Below, piece by piece: positions 39,645 through 52,300 of a stretch of DNA of 64,000 nt (the first letter of the stretch is position 1; each line of letters begins with the position of its first letter). Made by a program: the position numbers and the translations under genes. The stretch comes from Haliclona indistincta. Lineage: Eukaryota; Porifera; Demospongiae; Haplosclerida; Chalinidae. Below the pieces are notes generated by a model. It was not told where the DNA came from. It searched no databases and saw only the letters and a list, made by a program, of their open reading frames with translations. The stretch lies in assembly GCA_964017065.1 (NCBI GenBank), contig OZ024792.1:4645754-4709753 (forward strand). Reading direction: 5' to 3'.

Positions 39645-39649
39645 TTTAA

Positions 39650-39836
39650 CTGTTTGTGCACAACCCTACAACGTTACAAATACACATAAATGGTGCATTC
39701 AGATTGTTATTCCAGACTTCTAGTAGACTAATAAGCTCAAACAGTCTACGTGTAACAGATAAACCAGTGTGCAAATTAGAGCTACAGGCATATGTACAAA
39801 ACGCTCACTTATGTGGTAACAGTTAGCTCAGCTCAC
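39650..39836 (-). other. Possible 5' UTR intron of the left gene
   Basis: On the minus strand AAG/GTGAGC at 39836 is a good donor. A TGCACAAACAG acceptor ends at 39650, five bases before the ATG. Removing it would leave only a three-codon upstream ORF in the leader and would not alter the protein. The pyrimidine tract is weak, so this is tentative. Confidence 0.3.
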
Positions 39837-39902
39837 CTTCAGTCTGTCATTGCCTCCTAGCCACTACCGAGCACTTCAATGGCTTCACGCGCAAGTAATT
39901 TT

Positions 39903-39912
39903 GGGGCGGGGC
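39903..39912 (+). promoter_or_regulatory. GC box (Sp1/KLF-type)
   Basis: The ten bases GGGGCGGGGC match the classical GC-box core exactly and lie about 260 bases upstream of the left gene's ATG and 420 bases upstream of the right gene's. Such boxes are typical of TATA-less CpG-rich divergent promoters. Binding is inferred. Confidence 0.5.
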
Positions 39913-40059
39913 TGGCTCTGTGCAGTCCGCAATCGCAGAAATCCTTCAGCAACTCACAGTAACTCTTGATCGCAGTGAAACAAGCTCCTTAGGTACCTGT
40001 AAACCAGAAGATAGCACAGAGATAGAACAGATCTAAGGAGTTTTGCTCATTTAGCTAAT

Positions 40060-40071
40060 TGCGCATGCGTA
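40060..40071. promoter_or_regulatory. NRF-1-like palindrome
   Basis: TGCGCATGCGTA is one base away from the NRF-1 consensus YGCGCAYGCGCR. The site lies in the CpG-rich middle of the shared upstream region. NRF-1 sites are common in animal divergent promoters; here only the motif is seen. Confidence 0.4.
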
Positions 40072-40331
40072 GTTCACAAACTTTGAATACGCCCTTTTCT
40101 GTTTTGCCGCGCATTGTCATAGATACTGGAAAACATACGTGGGAAAAGGATCACGTTCCACTGTACTTGCCCTTCCCTCCATTTTTGCAGCAAAGACTGC
40201 AACTCTGTTCTACCAGCGCAGAGGAACCTCAACCTCCTGCGCTTGATCAAAGCTTTCTTCAACAGTTGAAGAAGATATTTGGAGTCCGTTGTTGTCAGAC
40301 ACGCCCATTTTACTGAGCCGTGCCCTCAGGC

Positions 40332-40369
40332 ATGGAAGGCGAGAAGGCTCTGAAGCCCAGGCGACACCG
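40332..40369 (+). other. Exon 1 (coding part) of the right gene
   Basis: It encodes MEGEKALKPRRH plus two bases of the next codon (phase 2). The end CACCG/GTGAGT is a strong donor. The charged sequence with RRH forms the basic N-region of the signal peptide completed by exon 2. The exon's 5' end and the transcription start are not determined. Confidence 0.7.
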
Positions 40370-43300
40370 GTGAGTTATATAAATGACCGGTGCTTCTATA
40401 TACCGGTGGATTGATGCTTGCTGTAAAGATACTAAATGGTTGATAGTTGTACTGTAGTGACGGGCGGTGTAAGCTTTGTAGTAACAACGGCACCACGTGT
40501 GTGCCAACTGTTTAGTTATTGCGGTCATGGCTGGCGATCAACTCATCCCTAGAGTATTAGTGGTATGTGTTTACTGCTGTCTGTCTTCTCGCTCGCTACA
40601 GCTATGGGCCGACGTCGTCCAGCTTCTTGTTCGTTCTCATCCTGGCCTCCTCTCTCAGTACAACAACTTGTGAGTGATATATACTGTGTAGATGCAATGA
40701 TACAGTAGATCTGATTGTGTGCTTATGTAGTATACTTATGTACTGTATGTGATGGGTTATTGAGATTATTACATTTTACACAAGATTGATGGTTGGATGT
40801 AGAGTCTATTGATAGTTGCATGTAGACCCATAATACTTTACCTACCTCACCTCACCTGCAAACAGGCACCAGGCAAATAATTATTGTTTTGCAGCTTTAT
40901 CATAATGATTTATTTTTTGAATAAGAGTTTTCTGTACTAGTGAGTTTGTGGTAGTTTGACATTAATAATTTTGGTGATAGTGTTCAGGCTCAATACTGGT
41001 TATAAATCAAGAGATAGCGTTATGCATCGACAAAATGGAAATGGTTGACTAGTTATTTGAATTAAGAACACCTGATGCTTTATCTAAGCTTTGCCATTTC
41101 TTGATAAATGTTACTGATCGTTATGTCAGTGCAGATCAGTGCCTGATGTAGGCTATGAATATTCTTATTTTGATAAGATATGTATCGTGAATATCATTAT
41201 GCATTAATCCACCCCTTAGAGGTGCTTGCTGTTTTCTGTTGTTTGTGTTAGCATACTGTGTGTACAGTGTATAGCTATTGTTGTACTGCGTTCAATGAAA
41301 CTCTCCTGGGTTGATGTTAATTGTGCGCGTTCAGTCGATAGTTTCTACTGGGATCAGGTAGGGAAATGAATTTAAATGTTTGCTCATTCGTAGATGCTAT
41401 GCCGATGCTTATGCAGTGGACCTTGGATCTTGATGCTGGAACTGCAGTCTTCACCTTTAATGCTACTCTTGCTTTGAATGCTTCTCTTACGATCGATTGC
41501 AACGACATCTTAATCGGCGAAACTATCAATGACTTTAGTTCAGCAGTGCCTATTGGAGGTAATGGTACCCAGATGATGCAAAAAGTCACTTGCACGCTTG
41601 GCTCTGCTATGCAAGTATTTCTACGATCCACTGTCTCCAACATTACTGCTGTCGCAGTCTACTTTAGAACTGGCAATGGGATTGTGTCAGGTCCTGACGA
41701 GATAGTGGATATGATGGATGGAGTAGAACTTGCAGCAATCGCTGCTGCTGATACAACTCTACCTAGTCTACAGAGCTTTGTTGAGTTCGATCTTGACTAT
41801 GGATCTCTTACTTTCTCGTTTAGCGAGGCAGTTAATGTATCTTCTCTAGATTTCACTAAGCTCACTTTGCAGAACAACTTTGCCGTTACTACTGGTGATC
41901 CCCAGCATACCCTTACTGGTGGGGTGTGCGATGCTACCTGCAACTGCACCAGTGGAACAGTCATCACTTTCTGTATCAATGAGCAAGACCTGAACTCGAT
42001 AAAGCTGATATCAGGTCTCTGCACTGGTGAGAGTGACTGTGTCCCTAACTATGAAGCCGGGTTCATTTCGGATCTGAACGATCCGTCATCAGCGACTACA
42101 CGACCAATAGGTGCATATGATTCCACTGCCTTTACTATACATCAGCTGGTTTCTGGAGGGTTTGTTCCCGACACGTCTAGCCCGGTGTTAACATCGTTTG
42201 ATATTGATCTGTCAGACGATACACTCACTCTCACCTTCTCTGAACCGGTTGATGTCTCCTCCTTCACTCCCACTGGTTTGACACTCCAGTCCATGTCCAT
42301 TGGAGGAATGAGTCTTACCTTAACCTCAGCCACCACTACATCTTCACCTGATGGTGCTGTTGTCACATTGGCACTCGAAGGAGATGCCGATTTACTAAAA
42401 CTTGAAACTTTTGCGACTTCCAGTGATAACACTTTCCTGTCAGTTTCTTCAACTGCTTTTACTGATGTCTATGGCAATGCTATAGCGGCCATTAACAGCA
42501 CATTAGCTCTTCAAGTGAACAATTACACTAATGATACGACTGGTCCAGGGATAGCTTCCTTTTCTCTTGACTTGGACTCAAATTCTCTTCTAATAACATT
42601 TACCGAACCAGTCATCAACTCCACTATTGAAATTGCCAACTTTTCTCTCACCAATAATGACACTATAAGCCTTAATCTCCAATCCAGCACTCTACAAGCA
42701 GCTGGTTTGACAACAGATGGTCGAATCTTGACCATATCTATCCAATTAGATGGTGAGAGTCTGACGAGCTTAAAAACAAACAGCACAATCGGTACCGCTC
42801 TGACCAATACCTTTGTGTCTGTTGAAGCTGACAGCTTTGCTGATGTCTACACCTTCACGAACCCTAGCCAGGTTATCGCTGCTAGTAGTATTGTGCCCGA
42901 TAACACACCAGCTGTCCTATCACGCTACACCATCGATATGAACATTGGTGTGCTAACAATGACTTTCACTGATGTCATTGACAGCTCGTCCTACAGGACC
43001 GACAGGATTGAGATCCAGAATGCCCCCACAGCTGCTCAGCTTATAGAGATCGAAGGAGTAATCGCATCCACTCAAGACGGTAATGTCATTTCTTTAAATC
43101 TCACTGCAGCCGATTTGAATAGCCTGAAGATCAGTCCGTTTGTTGCTACTAACATTTCCAACACTTACCTCACTATTCAAGCTGCTGGTTTCAATGACAT
43201 CCGTGGTATCGATATTCTTGCTGTTACTGACGACAATGGTATCCAGGCGTCCGAATTTATTACCGATATAACTCCCCCGACCATCGACTCTTTTGACCTT

Positions 43301-46300
43301 GACATGGACTCTGGTGAGCTTGTCATCACCTTTGATGAACCTGTTGACAGAGACAGCACGATGTTCTCTCTCGTGCGCATTCAGGAGAATGCAACTTCAT
43401 CGTCTCAGTTCATACAGCTTACTAATGGCTCCATTGTTACCAGTAGTCAAGAGACAGTATTTACGATAACCCTTGCCGATAATGATCTTGATCAACTCAA
43501 GGTTAATCTGTTTACTGCTACTAGCATGACTGACACTTTCCTCAGAGTTTTTGACGATGGTTTTCGTGACTATGCCGGTAATGGGATAAAAGACGTCAAT
43601 GAAACTGGTGACGTGGTAGCCATTCAGGTGACTATGTTCACTCTCGATACCACTCGACCTGCTCTTGATCGATTTGTCTTTGATCTAAACGAAGGCATAT
43701 TGCAACTCACATTTGACGAGGCCGTGAATGTGTCTACTCTAGACCCCACACTCATCGTGTTGCAGAATTCCTTGATATCTCCAAGTCTGTTTAGAATGCT
43801 TAATTCACTAGGAACCTTTGATAATGAGCCTAACCGTCGTAGCATTAATCTGACTCTAGATAGAACCACTGACTTTTTCTCGATTCTTTTGACCTCTGGA
43901 CTTGGCGAAAACACCGGTAATACCTTTATCACCACCATGCCAGGCTTGGTGCAGGATATTCTTGCTTTGTCTTCTCAACCAAGTAACCAGCAAGCAGCTG
44001 CTGTGATTCCAGACACCACACCTCCAGTGCTCACAGATTTTGAGATTGACTTTGCTAGTGATGTTTTTGTGCTCACGTTTAACGAACCAGTGAATGTGAT
44101 GTCAGTCAATTTTAGTCAGTTTACACTCTACAACATTTCAGTTGCTGCTGGGAGCGAATCACTGAGTCTAGCTGGTTCGGTCGCTCATAGCAACAGTGAT
44201 GTCGTCACTGTAGATCTTGACAATGACATTGCTTTGCAACTAAAGTTAAGCACGAAACTAGCAACACAGAGAAGCAACTCTTGGCTTGGTTTTCAAAATG
44301 GTGCCGTCCTAGATGTGGGGAATAATCCTATTGTTGGTTTGATTGATATGAATTTTATCGAAGCCATCAAGGTGAGCCCTGACACTAGCGGCGCTGAGAT
44401 TGATGGTTTTGACCTTGATGTGGACAGTGGTATCCTCGTTCTTTCTTTCTCTGAGCCAGTGAAAGGCACAACTTTCACTCCTAACCAGTTCACATTCAGA
44501 AGCTCTGCTATTGGTGGTGTATCATACACACTTACTGGTGGAGTGTTCTTGAACAATCTCACTGACTATGACATTAGCATTATGCTCAATTCCACTGATT
44601 TGAATGCTATAAAGGCTCTGAACACCTTAGCCGTATCCGACACTACTACTTTCCTTGACTTTATGTCAGGGTCATTTCAAGACGGGTTTGGAAACAGCAT
44701 TCAAACCATCATGGGCGTACAAGTTACAACTTACACTGCTGATACGTCACCACCAGAACTGTCCTCGTTTCAACTCCAGCCCCCTCCACCTGGTCAGAAC
44801 GGTCTCATCCTTTTGCTTATCTTTGATGAGCCAGTTCAAGTATCCTCCGTTAATCCTGACAGCTTCACTCTTCTCTCTGCTCCATCATCAACTACTCAAT
44901 CACCAGCTTCAGGAGGAATGGTGATTACAACCATCAATAGCACAATGATTGAGATATCATTGCCTATCGCTAATTTGGAAGATATCAGAGACAACTTTCC
45001 GATCGGTAATAGTACTGCTACCACATTTTTGACAGCCATGGCTTCTGCTGCTATAGACATGGTCAACCTTCCCTTAGGTGAAGTGAATGCTACAAACCCA
45101 GTACAAGCCGAAGCTGTCATTATTGACCTTACTCCTCCAGTTTTGGATGATTTTTCTCTCGATATGGATTCTGGGACCTTATTCCTGACATTTGATGGTC
45201 CAGTTGATCTCTCAACTCTCATGTCTTCTATCACAATTCAAAGTCAAATGACTTCATCCAATATCTCTTACACTCTGACTGATGTCAGCAACTCAGTCCA
45301 AACAGACAGTACTGTCGCCATCATGCTGTCCGATACTGACCTGGATGCTCTGAAGTTAGATACTGATCTAGCTACTTCCATTACTGATACCTATCTCTCA
45401 TATCCTGATGCTCTTGTTCTTGATACCACTGGAAATCCAGCCAACGAAATATCCAACACATCAGCCAGGCAGGCAGCTCAGGTTGTTCCAGACACAACCT
45501 TGGTAAGACTCAGTTTTTATGATCTTGATATGGATAATGGCAACTTGACCTTGTATTTCAATGAGCCAGTGGATGTATCGCAATTGTTGACCAATCAGAT
45601 TGAACTTCAGAGTGATACTGGCTCTTTCAACCCCAATTTCATACGTAGACTGGAAATTCATTCTTCACTGTCTCCAAATGGTCGTGAAGTAGATATCATA
45701 CTTCCTGAGACTACTCGGAATACTGACCTCAGTGTTCTAAAGCGAATGGCTAGCATAGCAACAGATCGCAATGATACATTTCTTGCTATACTCAACTTTG
45801 CTATTACAGACATGAATGGCAATAATGTAGACCGTATTCAAAACTTTCAAGCTCAACAAGTTCGAGTATTTACACCAGACACTACTCCGCCAACTTTGAC
45901 AGGCTTTAGGTTTGATAGAACTAATGAAGAGCTGCATTTGTCTTTTGATGAAGACACCCCATTTGGTAGCAATTTTGTTACTACACAGTTAACCCTCTAT
46001 AGTTCGCCTACAGCACCTACTGGCTATACTATTATGTCAACTAGTAGACTTAATTATGGTCGTTCAGCAAAAGATCAAAGATTGAGACTTTCCACAGTTG
46101 ATCTTGAAGGTCTTCAGTTAATGGATATCTGTACATCAGCTCTGAATTGTTTTATAACATTTCCTAATGGTACAATTCATGATTTTGCTGATAACCCTGT
46201 TGCACCCATTACCCAAGCAAATGCTTTTAACGTGACTACTTTCATTGGAGACGTAAGAGATCCACAACTCCTTTCTTTTGTGCAATTTGATCTTGATGAA

Positions 46301-49300
46301 GGCACATTCACTTTCACATTTAGTGAGCCAGTTGACCCAGCATCGCTCAATACATCTGGGATTACATTCCAAACACTGGATGATTATCCCTTTCGTATAT
46401 ACACTCTTACTGGAGGGTTTACGAATAGTAGTGCTGGCTCTACTATTGTAGTAAACATGACTACAGAAGACATCAATGCTATTAAGTTGGAACCATACAT
46501 TTGCTCCAGAAGGTACAATTGCTATGTTCGCATAGATCCTATTACAATCACTGATACTAGTGCTAATCAAGTGGTTAGTAGAAATTCATCTGTTGTTGAA
46601 AATTTCATTTTGGATGTAAACAATCCAAATTTGGACAAGTATACTTTAGACATGAACAGAGGAGAGATCATTTTTACCTTCAATGAGCCAGTGAAAGGTC
46701 TCTCAATGAACATCACCACTCTCACAATTCAGTCGGAGACCAATTCTTCTACCCCTGGAGCAGTAGTGCGAGATCTAACAGGAGGTGTTCAACCTCGAGT
46801 AGATGGTCTTGAAATAACACTCCAGTTGTCATCTAATGATTTAGACTTTCTTAAAGCTGATGATGACATAGCCACCAACACTAGCAACTCATTCATCTCC
46901 TTTCCTCAAGAATTTATCACTGATGTAGCTCATGAACCTCTGAATGTACTTCCTGTTCAATCCAGCACAGCACAGATGGCAGGAACAGTCGTTCCTGATA
47001 CCACTCCCCCTATGCTAGTCGAGTTCAAGTTTAATCTGAATTTTGACCAGATCATACTCAGCTTTGACGAACCGATGCGTACATCCACTCTCAAAAACCT
47101 CACTGGATTCACCATTCAGAACGAGCTTGGTGGTGTTACTTTGAACATCAGTGGTGGAGAGGTTGTCACCAGGAGAGATGGGGTGAGTGTGATTGAAGTC
47201 ATGCTCTTAGAAGATGACATCACTGCCCTGAAACTGGATGAGCTGATTGGTACATCATCTTCAAATACTTACTTGACTATTGCCGATGGACTGATAGAGG
47301 ATATGAACAACAACTTACTTGCAACTGTTGGTCCAGTAAGAGCAACTGTGTTTACTCCTGACGCAACTCGACCAATGCTTGTTAACTTCACCCTGGACAT
47401 GAACACTGGTCTTCTAAACTTGACATTTGATGATGTCATCAACATAACTAGCCTTGACCCTACTGCTTTCAGGATTCAAGATCGCTTGAGGTCTGATCCA
47501 GACTTACGCTATATGCTAACAAACTCTATTTCCGGCAGTCTGAAAGGATATGAAGTCGTGGTTCAGTTGAGTGACGAGGATTTCTTTGGTGTGAAGAAGA
47601 TTGGCGGCTTAGCAAGGAGCATCACTTCATCTTGGCTCACAATGCAGGCTTTTGCTTTCGACGACATTGATGGAATCGATGTGCTTGCTATTACTGATGG
47701 AAAGGCTATTCAAGCTGTAGGCTTTGTTACCGATGACCAGCCGCCCATACTCACCGAGTTTGGATTGGATCTTGATGCCGGTGAACTAACGCTAACCTTT
47801 GATGACTTTATTAACCACACCACTCTGAATGTGATGGATCTTACAATCACTAACAACGCCTCCACCTCACTCACTCTCACTGATGGAGTAGTAACAAGAT
47901 CAGTCGATGGTAGGACGGCTATTGTAACACTTGTTCCCATGGAACTGAACATCATCAAGAACTACACTGATCTTGCTACCAGTGTGAATGATACGTTTCT
48001 CACTATTGCTGCTGGTTCAATCGCTGATCTCTTTGGTAATGTCTTTGCTGATGGAGGCACGTTTAGTGTGACTAACTTCACCGACGATACGTCTCCAATC
48101 CAACTAGTCACTTTCTCATTTGACCTCAACTTGGGCAGACTAAGTCTAACGTTCAATGAACCATACACACTCAGTACTCTCTCTGTCTCCGAGCTTACTC
48201 TGCAAGGGGCTCGCAATGCCTCTGAACGTCAAGACTCAGTCACACTGGCGTCAGTATCATCCAGTGACGAAGCATCACTCACTCAACTTGATTTAACACT
48301 GTCAGCTTCTGATCTAAATGCTATCAAAACCGAGAGGAATCTTGGCTCCATCAGAGCTAACACCTTTATTTCTATCAGTGAAAACTTCATCGAGGATAAG
48401 TTCATGAATCTGTTAGCTAACATATCTGTTTCTAATGGTCTTCAGGCAAGCTCTGTTACTCCTGATGGAAACAGTCCTCAGCTTGTGAGTTTTTCACTAG
48501 ACATGGATACTGGTGCACTTTTCTTGACATTCACCGAAACAGTTGATCCAGATACTTTTGCATTTAGTGCCCTTACACTTCAAGATGCAGCAACTCCTAC
48601 TGATATGTACACCTTCATTGGTGGAAGTATCAATCTCATTCCCTCGAATGTACTGACCATCAACATATCTGCTTCAGATCTCAACAGTTTGAAGGCTATG
48701 ACTGATATTGCCAGCAGTGAATCAAACACCTTTCTTTCGTTCTCTAGCTTGCTTGTTGACGACATGTCTGGAAATGATGTGGTTGCTGTAAGTGGCGTCA
48801 TGGTGACTAACTTCACAGCTGACGGCACTCCACCGAGATTGCTGATGTACACTGTGGATATGGACACAGGTCGACTCATTTTGAACTTTTCTGAAACCAT
48901 TGATGTTAGTACATTGGATCTCTCTCAGTTCTTTATCGATAATGAGGCTAACCACACTGCTGCTAGTTCCTCTGTACCACTGTCCAGTACGACCGCTACT
49001 GGAAATAGTGCTGACTACAATCTTCAGTTTTCTCAGAGCGATTTCTCATCTATTGTCATCGATCGTGATCTAGCAACTACTGATTCTGACACATTCATCT
49101 ATTTTGTCAACGGAGTAGCCAACGACACAGCTGGTAATCCCATTGACGCTAGTGACTTTGGTGTCAAGACATTTATACCTGACTCGACAAGACCACAACT
49201 TGTGAGCTTTGAGCTTGATTTCAGTCTTGGACAGATGAGACTGACATTCAATGAACCTGTTGATGTCAGCACATTCTTGATCGGAGCGTACATGCTTCAA

Positions 49301-52300
49301 GGCACATCAGATAGTGCTGCAATTAACTTCACCTTCACTGCAGATAGTGTCCCAGTGATGCAGAGCGGATATACCATCAATGTTACCATTGGAGTTACTG
49401 ATCTGAATGACATTAAGACCATTTCTGGCTTGGCTACCGATAGAACCAACACTTTCTTGTCAGTAAGAGCCACTGGTGTCCAAGACTTTGCTAGCTTTAC
49501 TGTTCAAACTATTGAGACCTCAAATGCTCTTAATGCTTCTGATGTCATTCCCGATACTGTTGGTCCAGTGCTGAATGCTGCAAGTCTTGACTTGAACACT
49601 GGTAGATTATCTGTCACTTTCAGCGAAACTGTCAATGCAACCAGCTTAGATTTCAGCAGAATCAGCTTTAGAAATCAGTCTTCTGGACCAGTTATACATT
49701 CTCTCAATGGCGGAACAGTGACTAATGCTCTCGGTATCAGTTTTTCTGCAGACCTTATAGGAAGCGACCTAGATGCATTGAAAGTTCTTCCTGTAGCTAA
49801 TTCACCCAGTGACACTTTCTTAACTCTGCAAGCCGACTCTGTCATCGACGCATTGGGCAACTCAGGTGTAGAGAGCACGATCGGAGTGTCTCCTGTTATA
49901 CCAGATATTACTCGACCTCAGTTGGATACCTTTGACTTTGATCTCGATCGTGGTCTATTGATATTGAACTTCAATGAGGCGGTGTTGCTAGAGACATTCG
50001 ATCAGACTGAACTAGACATCTCGGATCAGATGTTCGCAATTGTGCAGACAATGGCTAGAATATTCAAATCTAATACCAGCACTGTCTCTCTCTCCATGGG
50101 ATCATTCAGAACAGTTGAACTGACTTATGACAATGATGAGCTGAATGAGATCAAGCGACTTGAGATATGTAGCTCAGCTATGTCATGTTTTCTCTTCTTC
50201 AGTGACCTCCTAGTCAACGATTCTGCTAACAACATGGTTGTTGAACAATCAGCAAGCCCAGCGCAGCAAGTATTGGTATACACTAACGATACTACATCTC
50301 CTGCACTGGCTCAGGTAGAGCTGTTTGATTTGAACTCAGGTTTAGTCACCATCAGATTCAACGAAACCATTCGAGCGTCCAGCATTAATCTTGTTCATCT
50401 TAACTTTTCCGACTGGTACACTACTATTGAAATCGATGCTACGATCACTTTGACCAGTGGAGAAGTGCTGAGTGAGAATGGTGTCACTGCAATGTTTAAC
50501 ATCAGTACTAATGATCTCAACGCCATCAAGAGAGAGCCTGAAGTGTGCACAGGTGCTACTAACTGTTGGGTGCAGTTTTCACCTGGTTTTGTTGCTGATA
50601 TGCTCGGCAATCCAGTCACTCCAATTACCGTCAGAACCACTACTACATCCGTTGCTTCGACAACTGAATACCCTGTTCAGTTTATTGATGACAGCACGCC
50701 TCCTCAGATTCTTTCATTTGACCTGGATCTAGACAATGGAGTACTGAACCTCACCTTCAATGAACCGGTTGATGGTAGAACCGTAGATGCATCGGCAATA
50801 ACCTTTGTAGACTCACGATCTGGCAGTAACCAATATACATTAGTCAGTGGTGACTCGCTGATCGAAGAGCTAACCACCTTCATTCAGATCCAGATCAGTA
50901 ATGCTGATTTGATTATCATCAAGTCAATCAACGATCTAGCCTCTTCATCTACCAACACTTTCCTCTCTGTTACTAGTGACCTTGTTAGGGATACGTCAGT
51001 ATTTGAACCAGTTCCTGGTGTTGCTGGTAATCCAACCACTCCTATACCTCTGAACTTGTCTCTCAGCGTCAGTAATTATATTGCTGACAACACGCCTCCT
51101 GTTGTTACTAGCTTTGTACTGCTAGATCTTGATGCCGGCACTCTGCGACTATCTTTCAATGAACCAGTTGACAATACCACTTTCAATGCTAGTCTCTTTC
51201 ACCTTCAAGAAACAGCGTCTTCTGGTAGCACGCTCACACTTACTGATTCTACTGTAAGGTACAGTCCTGCTGTTACTGACAAGACTCAGATTGAGATCAC
51301 ACTCAGTGACTTAGACTTGCGAGATCTGAAACTCGATACCAACCTTGGTACCGTTCAATCTGACAGCCATCTGTATGTTGACGAAGCTGCCATTTATGAT
51401 CTTGCTGGAAATCCTGTAGTAGCTATTAACAGCTCCACAGCACTGCCTGTCAGTACATACGAACCTGACGTTACTAACCCAAGACTGCTCACTTTTAACT
51501 TTGATCTGAATTCTGGTTTGATTGTGTTATCATTTGATGATGTCATGCTAGCCAGCTCCTTGAGAATTGATTTTCTTGAAATTCAGTCCACTATCGATGG
51601 TGCTGCAGGCACTCAAACTCGTTCACTGACAGTTGGAACTGCTACTCTTGACAATGGATACGAATTCTTTCTCAACATGTCCAGCACTGATCTAAATGCC
51701 ATCAAAGCAAACAGAAATTTGGCTACAAATGCTAGCAACACTTTCCTAGTCATGCCTCCAAATGCTATTACTGATGTAGCTGGAGTAGAAGTGATTGGTG
51801 CTACAGAAACGCAAGCATTCCCTGTTAATGTATTTACTCCTGACACTCAGCCACCAGTACTCCAATCATTCACTCTCGATCTTGGGAACGGAGAGCTGAG
51901 ACTAACGTTCAGTGAGGCTGTTGATCCCCTTGGCTTCAATGCTAATCAGATAACACTACAGAGCGCTGCAAATGCATCTGAAAATGGTGTTTTTACCTAT
52001 ATTATCAGTGGAGTAGTACCTGGGTCACTGCCTCCGAATCCAACTGATGTCATTCCTGTTAGTATCACCACTTCAGACCTGAATGACATCAAGGCTCTTG
52101 ATCTTGGCTCTAATGTTAACAACACGTTTATCAGCTTTCCTGAAACACTGGTTTACGATGTTGTCTTTAACAGAGTTGTTGGAATTTCTTCAATGGAGGC
52201 CATGCAAGCTAGCATGTTCGAAACTGACATAGTCGCTCCAACATTGGATCGATTCACATTCGATCTTGATGAAGGATTAATCATCCTCACTTTCTCTGAA

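Larger units (their letters stand above)
1..39383 (-). repeat. Tandem array of about 104 Ig-like modules (left protein)
   Basis: I counted modules by the DNA encoding the LTFSETV strand, which on the plus strand appears as variants of actgtctcagagaa, about every 370-390 bases from 39300 down to 135. Each module carries the same ordered motifs, but the DNA is well diverged between neighbours, so the amplification is old. Variable loops between ITLQ and YTLTGG hold most length differences. The LDLDxG turn and the DxxGN loop are rich in acidic residues, and calcium binding is possible but not shown. Confidence 0.9.
30741..39572 (-). repeat. N-terminal irregular block of the left protein (24 modules between doublets)
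   Basis: This block runs from the truncated first doublet (cysteines near 39494/39468 and 39126/39104) to the next doublet near 30.4 kb. The doublet spacing here is 24 modules, not the 18 seen later. A single extra cysteine-pair module lies at about 35725-35702; its neighbour on the C-terminal side has no pair. An RGDS motif lies in a loop at 38105-38094. The block boundary is approximate, within about 30 bases. Confidence 0.7.
39645..40331. promoter_or_regulatory. Divergent promoter region between the two start codons
   Basis: This 687-base stretch separates the two ATGs and must contain the 5' UTRs and start sites of both genes. Its central part is visibly richer in CpG than the coding DNA on either side. 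It contains a GC box, an NRF-1-like palindrome and a possible 5' UTR intron for the left gene. No TATA box was recognised at a suitable distance from either ATG. Small ORFs on both strands near 40.06-40.32 kb overlap each other and are not supported as genes. Confidence 0.7.

Noticed and set aside
40059..40316. Small plus-strand ORF (about 84 codons from the ATG at 40065) just upstream of the right gene
   Set aside because: It overlaps an opposite-strand ORF of similar size, has no recognisable motif, and ends with the TGA that bounds the real start. At most it is an upstream ORF in the leader.
40565..40669. Alternative signal-like reading beginning MCLLLSVFSLATA
   Set aside because: It looks like a signal peptide, but it ends in phase 0 at the GTGAGT donor. 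It cannot join the array frame at the 41394 acceptor, which needs phase 1.
40527..40669. Alternative start MAGDQLIPR with or without a 39-base intron
   Set aside because: Good Kozak context, but it ends in phase 2 and would need a poor acceptor at 41361. The exon 1-2-3 model explains phase and signal peptide better.
40893..40930. Strong-looking acceptor TTGTTTTGCAG inside intron 2
   Set aside because: Splicing exon 2 to it gives a stop within four codons, so it cannot lead to the repeat array.
41366..41413. Unspliced start of the right gene at one of the ATGs at 41366, 41399, 41405 or 41411
   Set aside because: It would give no signal peptide for a protein whose paralogue is clearly secreted, and the acceptor TTTGCTCATTCGTAG lies exactly here.
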